A DNA stretch of 64,000 bases, from positions 27,408,303 to 27,472,302 of the forward strand of contig NW_004454163.1 of the NCBI RefSeq assembly GCF_000283155.1, in the 5' to 3' direction. Shown here piece by piece: positions 24,301-36,300 of this stretch. The notes under the pieces are model-generated. The model did not search any database. It was not told the origin of the DNA and worked only from the letters and a program-made list of their open reading frames with translations. The stretch is from Ceratotherium simum simum. Taxonomy: Eukaryota; Chordata; Mammalia; Perissodactyla; Rhinocerotidae. The position numbers were made by a program, and so were the translations under genes. Each line of letters starts with the position of its first letter. Positions within the stretch are counted from its first letter, which is position 1.

Positions 24301-27300
24301 TAATTAATATGGGCAAGACAGATTTTAGATGTTGAGAGATTAAGATATATATATATGATGGGGTTTCTATTTTCAAGGAGGACTGTAATCTAGAGAAGAC
24401 ATGCTTATGAAAGAAAACCTCATGGTTTTAGGACAAAATTATGTCAAATAAAACGTATAGAACAGGGGTCTGCGAACAACGGCCTATGGGCCGAATTCAG
24501 GCCACTGCCTGTTTTTGTACAGCTTATAAGCTAAGACTGGTTTTTATATTTTAAAAATTATAAAACAAAACAAAAGAAAAGAAAGAAGAATATGTGATAG
24601 AGACTGTCTGGCCCCTTAAGCCTAAAATGTTGACACTCTGGCGCTTGAGAGGAGCTGTGTGCCAACCTCTGGTATCTAAGATAAGCGCCATTAGATTTTG
24701 GTTGGTCTTTGTTGTTGGTTGGGTTCTTTGGGAAGGTTTTTGTTGTTTTGATTGTTTGATTTTACTTTATTTTTTTTCTCTTCTCTTGAATGTTTCATAC
24801 TTATACGTTCCCTTCCTATGAAATGATTGAAGTCCATACTCCTTGCCTCGTTATTTATGGCCTTCTACAGTCTGATCTTAACCTGTCTTTCTAACCTTGT
24901 GTACCACTACTAAACACAGTCACATTGAAAAGAAAATTGTGTATGTATGTTAAATACTGATACAAAAAAAAGACAATAGTTTTAACAAAAGGACAATGAG
25001 ACAGAATGTAAAGATTCTTTAGAGCAGAGGTCAGCAGACTTTGTCCGTAAAGAGCCAAATAGTAAATGTTTCCGGCTTTGCAGAGCCAACTACTCAACTC
25101 TGCTGTTGTAACAGGAAAACAGCCATACACCTTTGTAAATGTGTAAATGAATGAGCATAGCTGTGTTCCAATAAAACTATTTACAAAATCAGGTTTGGCC
25201 CACAGACTGTAGTTTGCCTGCCCCTCCGTTAGGGTGTTTCTGAGTGCTTAGAAGTACTTTAAATGTTAATAGCACTAATTGTCTTTTTTTAAAAACGTTG
25301 CAAAAATGAGTGCACATAGTAAAAACTTCAGTAGTTCCGAAGGGTTTATAGTGAAAAGTGGATCGTCCAGCTATGGGCTCTGCTCCCCTGGCTCCCTTTT
25401 CTAGGGCAACCACTGCTACCAGTTTCTTGGCTATCTTTTCAAAGTTACTCTGCACGTATAAGAACACATATATTCTTGTTGATAAAAATAGTATCATACA
25501 GAACATACACTGTTCTGTATCTTCCTTTTTTCATGTGAATACACACATAGACACATTACTTTAACACAAAATGTGTTAGTTTTTTTTCAATTTTCAATAT
25601 ATCTCACAGATTTATGCCTCTTTTTTGAGTCATCTTATACTTTATCTAAGTGCAAGAAAGTACAGAAATTGATCTGATCTTCTATTCCCTACTGCGAAAT
25701 TAAAGGTGAACATTTTGGTCACTATCAAGGCCAAATTTATCTCGCATCCTGTTTCAAGATTTCTCTCATTCTCCTGATTTAGTAGTCGTGGGAGCTGAGT
25801 TGGAAAAGGGAATAAAGAGGAATCCCCTATAATGGCAGGAGGAGGAGGAAAAGACAGCAGCATTCATAATGTAAACAGCTTTTCACCACTCAGCGACTTG
25901 TGGTGTATTCCCTACAACACCCACGATGATGCCAAATGTACAGCAGGCATTTACTGAAGAAAATTGTTGACTTGAATTAAATCTGTTGTTTTCAGTCGTC
26001 TGGACTTGGAGCAGTGTTCTCTTAAGGTCTTGGAGCCTGAAGGAAGCCCAAGCCTATGTTTGCTGAAGCTAATGGGTGAGAAAGGTTGTACGGTCATGGA
26101 CTTGAGTGATTTCCTGCAGGCTATGGAACACACTGAAGTTCTTCAGCTTCTCAGCCCCCCAGGTAGGTTTTTCTCTTGGGTATGTTCTCTAGGAGTTCGT
26201 GGAGATAAACTTAGAGGAAAGTATCTCATTTGACCAGGTGAATTGTGTTAAATATTTTTGGAAAATGTAAATGTATGGAATCTCATTTTTTCCCCAGGTT
26301 AAGACTAAAGAACACATAAAAAGCAAATACAATGCATAAACATTGATTGGATTGTGATTCAAAAAATCAGCTATAGAAGACATTTTGGGAACAAGTAGAA
26401 CAATTTGGATGTAACCTGCAACTCAGATGTTAGGGAATTATCATGTGATAATGGTGTTGTAGTTCTGTAGGAGAATGTCTTTATTCCAAGGAGATACATG
26501 CTCAAGTATTTTGGGGTAAGATTTCTATAACTTATGTTGAAATAATACAGCCCCAAAAATAAATACACACATATTTATTTATATGTTTGTATGTATATGA
26601 ATGAGAAAGCAAGTGTGACAAATGTTTATTGTTTAAGGTTTTTGCCAACATGATCCTTTTGAAATGTTGATTGACTCGACCATATGATTTTTTTCTGAAT
26701 ATACCAATATTGAGTGTGGTTTCTCACTTCCAAGGTCAGAGGTGATGACTGGAGAACAGTCCCTCTCCACAACAACAGATACACTTGGTCAACTAAAGTA
26801 GTGCCAGGCCGGGGGATCCATGCCATCTAAGTCACCTGCTGACAGCAGCACTGCAGACCTTCTTTCTCAGAGGTCCACTTTGCCATTATAGGTCTCACTA
26901 GAAGCAAAGAAGCCAGTCAAGATCGGGAGAGCCGTGGACTAAGGGCTCGATGCTCTCTATTTTACATGGTTGTGATGGATGCAGTTTTTATTACATAACA
27001 AGCTTGTTTGTGATAGTATTTTTAAGTTAACACAAGGAACCTAAAATCATAATTCAGATCTTATTTTTTACTTTGTGACTTCTGGGGTTGAGGAATTAGA
27101 GACACATGAGAGTGTTGTGCTATCAATTACACGTACCAGAAACCCCAGCTCACATTGGCATAATAAAGAGAATATGTTGTCCTTCTAACTGAAAAGTCTT
27201 GGAGCAGGTTGGGCTACAAGAGAGGCAGGGGATGACCCTGTTTCCCAGGAGTTGGTTTGTTTTCCTTTTTGCTCTTTCTTGTCATTGGCTTTCTTCCAAG

Positions 27301-30300
27301 ACTTACTTTCTACCTAGTCACAAGATATCCACTAGCTGTTCCTTGCGTTCATCTTTGTCCCAGCAAAAATCATAAGATTCACTCTAGTTAACTAATTTTC
27401 ATCACGTGCCTCTCCTGCACCTGTCACTGTGGCCAGGGAGATGGAATGTGCTGATTTGCCTGGCTTAGAGCCAGGAGTGGAGTTGGGTTGTTAGCTTTCC
27501 AGAAACCACACGGATCACCAGACTCAAAAGTGGGCCTGTTGGAAGGAGAAAGGGGGTAACAGGTGCTGGGGAGGTAACTAAAAAGTCTACTGCAAGTGGA
27601 AAGAAACCTGGATTATGAGGCAGAAAACTTGGACTCAGATCATCTTCTGCTTTACAAGGCCTAATGTGGATGATAAAATAGGCCTCCTGTAAATGCCTCC
27701 CTTATGTTACGCACTGTATTGAAAGCTTGACGTGTGTTTCTCAGCGCCTCTTCATACCAGGAGGTACAGGGTAGGAATAACTAGCTGCTAATGGAGACCC
27801 CATCTAGAGAAAATTGTTGTCTGTCTCCAATCAGTAGACTTCTTCTTCAAGTGCCATTTATTAATTTTTATATCCCCAGTGTCTTGAATAGTATCCAGAA
27901 GTTGTGATGATTGAAATCTCCTAGTCTTGGGCACTCAGTTAGCTACTCAGTTCTCATACTTTATAGAATACTAGGGCCTCTGAAAACTTAAGAAACCTCC
28001 CTGGGAAGTAAATATAACTTTTATATCTCATTATCTTTGTCAATAATTACACTTAATATTCTGACCATCAGTTACCAGATCTATAAAACGAGAGTAAGTG
28101 TTCTCTACCTCACAGGGTTGTAGGAGTTACATGAAGTAATGCTGTGTTGAATTGCATCTGGACAGCAGAGGCCTCACATCTCACAATGTGTGGTGTGGTC
28201 ACTGGCCTGAGATCTAGAGTTTCTGATTTTTCAAAGTTTCCCATACATGAAACTGGGCTTGACTGAAACTGAGTCACATATTTACGTGTAACGATCTGCC
28301 TGAAATGTTTAACAATATTTTATATTTTGATTTTTGACAAGCCAGCAATGAATACAATGCCACCCTAATAAACATCAGTAATCTTCTTTTGAAAAGTCCA
28401 TTTCTGCTCTTTGTGTTTTTCTCCAAATTGTAGGATTAGCACTTTACTGTCAGTGTTCCCCTGTGCAGGTCATCATGATACCTGGCCTATAGGCTTTTTC
28501 AAAGGTATCCCAGGGACCTTTTCACATTTGAAGGGAGAATAGGAAAAGGAAAGCAGTTTCTACATTACCACGTATGCAGTGTTTCTGTGGAGTTTTATGT
28601 CACATTAGCCGTAGAGTATCTATTAGGAATCGGTTGTTACTTGAATGTGAATTATTGATTGAAGAGGAAATATTTGGGGATCTGGGAAAGCTCAGTAATT
28701 TCAGGAAGAAGTAATTTACCATTAGCTTTCTATCTGCATCTTGTGTGGGTAATCTAAAACTTACTGTATTTACATATATTAGAATAAAGAGACATAAGAC
28801 TTATAGAGAAGAATTTTAATATTTTAATAAGGATACTGAGGATAAAAACAGTTGTAATTAAGAATGTAAACTCTGTTAGAATCAACTTAATTTGGGATTT
28901 TGCTCATTCATTCAATAAACATTTACTGTATTCCAGTACCTTTGCTGTTCGAGGTGTTGTGCTTGGTACTGTGAATTCGAAGATGACTAAAACCATAGTT
29001 CCTGCCTGTTCAAAGTTCATAGTCTGGTAGAGGAGACAAACCTGTAAATGATTACATCCAATACAATCATAAAAACAAGTATACACAGAGTAAGTTTGAT
29101 CTGATCTCTAGTTTTTCCTTTTCAGTGTATTCCTGAATCTTGGTGAAAATACAAAATAGAACTAGTCTAATGTTTTCTCTCTTTTTTGTAGTAATGCAGT
29201 TTCATAGGAGGACATTAGTTCTATTCCACAGAAAGTCCAGTGACTTTTCTCTGGTTGTCTTTATGGAGAGGTCTGGTTTGGGTGAGTAAGATGAGTTCTG
29301 TCAAAGATGCTGTGAACCTCTGTACAGGCCTCTCAGACCTAAAAGCAGGGAGAAGGGGAAACTTTAGATTTATATTAGTCTTATTTTACCATGTTCCAGT
29401 CGTTTGTGGGATCACAGCCACAGATCGCCATAGGAGATGGCTGTAGTGTGGACTTTCTCTGTTTTTGAGAAACGGATGTATTTGTTTTCGTAGCCCAGAA
29501 GTAGCTGGGGCAGTGTCACCCCATCTCCAACTGGAACGATTCTCTTGATTAGGAGCCAACTTCACTGGTCCCTCACATAACATGAGCTTATCTAAGCCAA
29601 GGGTAACTCACCCCCAAATTCTTGCTCTGCAGGGGCTCTGACACCTAGTATATTTTCTAAAGGAGCCCCGAAGGATTGAGGTTTACCTTCTTCTGCTTTC
29701 TCTCTAACTGGGCTTTTCCACAGCACATGGGTTGACCAGCCTGCCCCTCAATCTGGTCTTGCCTGTGCTTTATGTTAGAGAAATTGCTTGTAGTTTTTAT
29801 GTGTGGATGGTGTCCTTCCCCATTTTCCAGCACTGTTTCCCTATTTTTATTCCTTTGGTCATTTCAGTGGGAATTGGAGGGGGTGTGGGCGTTAAATGAA
29901 TTCGGTGAAATTGTTTGAACCAGAAGTTCATAATGATTTTTTAGACCTTTATTTTTTCATTAAAGGTTCAAATACCCGGATCCCTAAAGCAACCAATATA
30001 GGCATCTGTATCATTGGCAAATGTAGATAAACTTAGATGTGCGGTTCAAGATGCTTTCATTTGTTTCTTTTGTTTTAAGTGAAACATTTTGAGTGCAAAT
30101 TTATAGGCTTTATCAATTACAGTTGTCGATCACAAAATGGTTGCCAAGGAAGTTATGCCCTGACCTGAAATTGGTTAAGCAGAGGCTAGACAATGGGGGA
30201 TATTTGGAGAGAATTAACCTTTATATGTAGGTTTCATTAGATGGATCCTAAGGTTCTTTCCAACTCCAGTTTTGTGATATTGCCATTTTGTTTCACTCTC

Positions 30301-33300
30301 GGTACATATCAGACGGCTATGGCAGTCACGTGAGATCTTCGGTGGTTGCTTTTCCTTTCGCCCCCACCTCTTTTTTCTTTCATGTCACTTTACTTTTTTT
30401 TTTTAATCCGTTGTGGCACACTCACTGTTATGTTTCTGATACCAGCTTTATTTTTTATTACTTTTATTATCTCTAAGACAAGAGCAAAGCTCGTTGGATA
30501 TTATTTTTTAATTTCACCAAAATACCTTTACTTCACATTTTATCTTCACAGTTCTGTGAAGGAAGAGAACAGTGCTATTATGAACATTTAAATTTTAAAC
30601 GTGAGCAAATATGTATGTGGAAAAGGAGATTTCCGGAATTATCATTTGGCCAGAGTCACAGTTACTGACAAAGGTAGATTAGAACCCAAGTCTGCTGACC
30701 CTGACCTGAAGTCATTGTCATTTCCATGATGCTAGGAAATTTCTGGGTTGTTTGGGAAACTTTGTTATGGATTATTACCTCAGTTGCCTCTTTAACCCAT
30801 GGACTTCAATTTTTTTCTTCTTGCCAAGTTAAAAAGTACTCAGATACTAGATCTCATTTATAAGGGAGTTTTCTTGTTTCATGAGCAACAAAAATTCTCG
30901 AAAGGAGAATATCAAGAAGTGAAAAGAGGCAAAGGTGGTATGGATGGAAATAGAATGAGGAAGAAGTAGAGAGATAGACAGTGTGTAGTAAGTGAGGTCT
31001 GAGAGAATGTGTTTCCGCGCCTGGGTGTGCAGGGTCGTTGGGCGACGTGGAAGAATAAGGGATGTGATGAGGAGACTAGATTTAGCCACAGTAGGTGCAA
31101 ATGTAAATTGACTTGTATGAGGAAAATGCATGGACATACATTGGTTGTAGAATGTTGTAAGAGGAACATACATGGACATACTTTGATGTGTAATGGGAGA
31201 TTGTTGGCAGAAGAGGAATGGTATTTATTCTGGGACACTAGGGCCACTTTTTGATGATAGCTTAGACATTTTCAGAATAATGATGAGAGAGTTTTAGATG
31301 GAAGCTAATGGAAAAAATGTTTTGGTTCATGGTCTCTGAAAAACGAGGGACTGTATTGTATGCAATAAATCTCTTGGAAAAGCTGTTTGTGAATTACGTT
31401 AATATTTAAGTGCCTTTTGAGAGAAAATATCTTAAAGGGAACCTAGGATGAGTCCTTTTGTCAAGTCAGGAAACACCCTAATTTATCTGTTTTGTAATTC
31501 CAGCAGGTTTTCAGTTTTATTGTTTAATATCATGTATCTCTTGATCTACATAGGTGTGTGTTGAAAGCACAATCCTCATGTTCCATCATACCTAGTCAGA
31601 TTCTCCCCAGCTTACAGGAAATCAAGTAACCTCTTTGACTTCTTTGCAGATGTTATCTGAAAATAGGCTTGTTTGCCAGGAAGCTGTGCGTTCACCCTTT
31701 AAAACAGAACTTTCATCCGTGTGCCTTGGCGCACCCTCCATGCGCCATCCCATGTTCTTTCCTTGCCTTTGTTCAGCACCTTCTGACTAGTGGGCTCTGC
31801 ACGAGGGTGGTTAAAGGGTGACCATGGTTCCCTGTCACACAGCGCTACGTGGGAGGAAGGAAATATGTGTGGTTAAGACATGGGAGGTACTGTGACTTCT
31901 TTTCTTTACTACTCACCAAGAGCGGTTTCCAAATCACATTATGCCTTTCAATTCTCAGTCTTTGAAGCAATAAGTGATGAATACATGTATTCACTGGCTT
32001 GTTGAAGACTAGACTACTAAAGTTATTGGTACAGGACAGGTGTATAAACTGTGAATTTGTACATTAAAAATCCTTTAGTCTTGTCTCCCACACAAAGGAA
32101 GGATACCGTTTAGAACATCTTGGCCATGTGGACCATTTCCACTAAAGTCATTCATTCTTTTGTAAGAACTCTAGGGAGGAAGGCTTTTAATTTCCATCAC
32201 TCTGTCTCTTGTCTCTTTGTATAATAGCAGAGAATATTTGCCATGGTAAATTTATAAGCACTGTCCTGGTGCAAGATATTGCATTCTTCCTCACGCACTC
32301 CCTTTAGTAAGAGAGGCTCCCTGTGGCAGAAGATGAGATTAGCATGGGGGATGCACTAAGAATCACTGGAGGGGCTTGCTGGTGGTGTAGTGGTTAAAGT
32401 TCCGCGTCCTCCACTTCGGCGGCCGAGGTTCACAGATTTGGATCCTAGGTGTGGACCTAAACCACTCGTCAGCCGTGCTATGGTGGCAACCCATATACAA
32501 AACAGAGGAAGATTGGCACAGATGTTAGCTCAGGGCGAATCTTCCTCAAGCAAAAAGAGGAGGATTGACAACGGATGTTAGCTCAGGGTGAATCTTCCTC
32601 AAGCAGAAAAAAAAAAAGAATCACTGGAAAATGATAACTATGTGAGGTGATGAATATGTTAACTTGATTGTGGTGATCATTTCATAGTATATATGTATAT
32701 TAAATCATCATGTTGTATACCCTCAATATATACAATTTTTATTGGTCAATTATACCTCAGTAAAGATGAAGGGAAAAGAAAAAGAATCACTGGGCTAACA
32801 AAAACATGAGGGTTTTAAAACCCAAGAAAACCTAGGTTTGCATCCTGGTTCTGCCATTTTACAAGGAAAAAAAAAATTAGTCTCAGAGAAGTTAAACAAT
32901 TTACTCAAGGTAATTTGGGTGACCTTCTACAAATTACTTAATTTCATTTTCTTCATTGTAATCTAGGTCTAATTAATATCTAACTCATATGGTTATTTTG
33001 AAGGTTAGAGATCAAAATGCCTGACATATAAAGCAGTCAGTAAATTGCTGCTAAAGTAATTTTTATTGTTTTTATACATATTCACTCAACAAATATGTGT
33101 TAAATACCCACTGTATCACCAGATGCCAGCCACTATTCTAAGCTTTGGGTAAATTGGTGACTCAGACAAACAAGGTCCTTGCTCTCGTGGAGCTTCTGTT
33201 TTAGTGGGTGAGACAGACAACCAGAAATAGGAATTGCAGGTGATTCGTGCAGTGAAGCCCACAAAGTGGGGTGAATGTCATAGAGAACTGGGGGTAGGGG

Positions 33301-36300
33301 AGTAGCTAATTTAGAGGTGTTTCCCGAGAAGGTGGAGACCTGGATGATGAGAAAGAAAGAGCCTGCCAGGAAACAGTGGGAACTTTGGGGGAAAATCCAG
33401 CAGAGGACTAGTAAGTGGAAAGGCAGAAAATAGCCTAGTTTTGAAGGAAAGAGGACCAGCGTGGCTGGAGCGTGGTGAGAGAGGAGGAGAATGGTAGGGG
33501 CTGAGGTCAGAGAGGCCAGTTCAGGTAGGGCCTTGTAGGCCATGGTGAGGAGTTTGGATTTTATTCTGAGTACAATGGGGGAGGGTCAGTAGAGGGTTTT
33601 ACTCAGAGGAGGGATATGGATTAATTTATGTTTTAAAAAGACATTTGGGCTGCTGGTTGGAAGCAAGGAAACAAGTTTGCAGGCTGTAACAATAGTTCAG
33701 TCAAGAGCTGATGGTGGCCTGGATTAAGATCATGGCATTGAAGATGGTGAGACATGGAAAAGCTTAACTGACAGGTCTTGCAGATAAATTAAGTGTAGAG
33801 GATGAGCAAGCAAGAAGGAGGGATTCCGGGATGGCGTCTGAGTTTTCGTCCTGAGTAACTGGACGTGTCTGGTAGGCTGGATACCGGTTTCTCTGCCCTG
33901 AGATGGGGAAGACTGCAGGTTGAGTGGAGGAGTGGCTTCTGTTCGGGGGGATTTGGGACGTGCTGAGTTTGAGGTGGCTGTAAGACAGCCACGTTTTGAA
34001 GCCAGTTTGGCCACAACTCCTGTGTTTTTCAGATTTATACCTGTTCCCTTCTCCCATTGTTGCAACTTTTTTCCCTCTTGCCATATGTAAACTTTGAAAA
34101 TCATCATCGTGTCTTAAAATTGTGATGTCAGTCTCTCCTGGCAGATGAAAGGTATATAGGAGCATTAAAATACAGTGTTGTGAATTTGCTGGCTTAGGCG
34201 AGACTGCTCATCTTATTTTCTGACTTCAACATGTGCTTTCCTACCAACATGGATTACAGAATTCAGCCAACTCTTACTTCATCCATCCTGTGCGGGCTTT
34301 GCATCAACGTAAAGAATTAATAAATATGAAAGCCCTCCCTTGATGAAAGTTTTAAATTCTTTTTAAAGAGGCTCTACCCTATTTATGAAAGATTTTCCAG
34401 AGTTTCTCCAGACCCTCAAATGTAATAGGTATGCAATAAATATTTAGTCATTTTGGATTTTGTTTTTATTTGGTGTCCTTCTGGTACAGATTTCACATAC
34501 TGATTTTACCTTATATGCTATTTTTTTCCTAGAAAGTTTAATACCTTTGATGTATAAGATTGCTATTATTTAGACTAACTCCTCTACAATTCTAATCTTG
34601 TTTTGTTCTTTGGATTGGGTGGTGGTATAAGTTTTAGTGATCTTTTCTCCTTCCTTTCTGAAAGCCAACTAACCCAGTTTTATGTATTATAACCCTGGCA
34701 AATGTATAATTTCCTAACTTTGATTTCTTTTGTGTCAGTTATCTGTTGCTACATAACAAATTACCTCAAAACCAAAAGCTTAAAACAACAACTGTTTATT
34801 ATCTCACATAGTTTCTGAGAATAGGAATCCAGAAGTGGCTTAGCTGGGTGTTTTGGGCTCAGGTTTTGGCCTCTAAAGAGGTGGCATCAAGCTGTCGGCC
34901 AGAGCTGCGGCCATCTGAAGATTTGACAGGGGTTGGAAAATCCTCTTCTCAGATGGCTCACTCATGTGGCTGTTGGCACGAGGCCCAGGTTTCTTTCCTT
35001 ACCACTTGGGCCTCTCTGCAGGGCTTCCTGAGTGACCGAATAACATGGCAGCAGGCTTCCCCAGATGGAGTGATTGAGAGAGAGGCAGGAGTGATTGGGG
35101 AGGGTATTCCATTATTGACTCCAGGATTTTCCTTGAAGCTCCTGTCAAAAGTTTTCCAAGTTTTGATGCTGATAGTCATTTCTGAAATAAGAAATGTTTG
35201 TAGTCACATGTGTCAAATTTATATCCTCCTGTTCTGTTTCTGTGCCTTTCTGCTTAGAGAATAATTTTCATTTTAATGCAAATCATAGCACTGAAATTCA
35301 AATGTCTTTTGAAGACGTTTTCAGTGGCATTTCAACTCCATACTTGTCTTACTAACAGTGCACCTAACTCAGTTGAAGTGCTGGCCATATGAGCATTTAT
35401 GACCAAGTGTTCAAAGAGCTGGCACTGAGAACTACGTTATGACTGCTGGCTGGCAGACGTCTGTTATAAGGTGCATCTTGATTTCAGAGGTGTAAGAATG
35501 TGGAAAAAATATTTCTAAGAATTGAAGAATCATGGCAAACAGTTTTCCCCCCATTTGTGGGATGTACAGTAGATCAAAGTCTTCTGCAGGTGAGTTTCTT
35601 TCCTCCTGGTTTTACAAAGCCTAGAACTCTCAAACTCATAATCTGATGGGGAAGGAGATGTGAAGGGGTGTTTTATAACAAGGATGAATATGCAGGTTAT
35701 TTCCAAAATAATTCATTTTTTGGTTTCAGAAATGTCAACAAGGAAAACCCCTCTTCTGTGACTTTAACTTTTTTTTTTTTTTTTTTAAAGGAATAAAGAT
35801 CACTGTAAACCCAGAATCAAAGGCAGTTTTGGCTGGACAGTTTGTGAAACTGTGTTGCCGGGCAACTGGACATCCCTTTGTACAGTATCAATGGTTCAAA
35901 ATGAATAAAGAGGTAATATTTTTAAATGTCTTTTAGTTCCTCTGTGATAAGAAGAGAGAATGATAGAAAATGAATTAGCATTATTATCCTCAACGTGTTC
36001 TTAGGAATTTTGATCTGATAGACGTTACTGTGTTATTACTCAAGTATTCAATAATCATTATTTTGGTAAGACAGTTCCAAAATTATCTTACAAAAAATTG
36101 TAAGCAATAATAAAATCAATTCTCTACTCTAAAAATTGTGGAAAATAGGGATTGCTTGGACCAACAGTGTTCACAAATAGGAAACATCACCGGTACATTC
36201 TAACATATTTATACAAAATTCTTTGCAACAAATTATGTTCCAACCAAAATCTTTAATTACGAGATTTTCAAGGCGACATGGAAGGCTAACGCAGTATTGT

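Larger units (their letters stand above)
18352..25995 (+). other. MALT1: MALT1 intron 1 (7,644 bp)
   Basis: It opens inside the CpG island. Contents I can name are listed separately: a hAT-Charlie fragment, a long LINE-like copy, two MIR pieces, a TA microsatellite and an inverted hAT pair. The remainder (about 19,400-21,640 and 22,770-24,460) shows no gene. Confidence 0.9.
26163..35790 (+). other. MALT1: MALT1 intron 2 (9,628 bp)
   Basis: The longest intron. Named contents are listed separately. The stretches 26,163-28,070, 29,100-30,520, 30,740-32,357, 33,770-34,735 and 35,140-35,790 show no gene or RNA. The part near 27,120-27,480 resembles an old unclassified repeat. Confidence 0.9.

Noticed and set aside
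33133..34165. Minus-strand frames of 125-136 codons in intron 2
   Set aside because: Most of the interval is an ancient LINE-like repeat seen elsewhere in the window. The translations have no domain.
34848..35264. 138-codon plus-strand frame in intron 2
   Set aside because: Lies mostly inside a widespread old repeat; no family signature.
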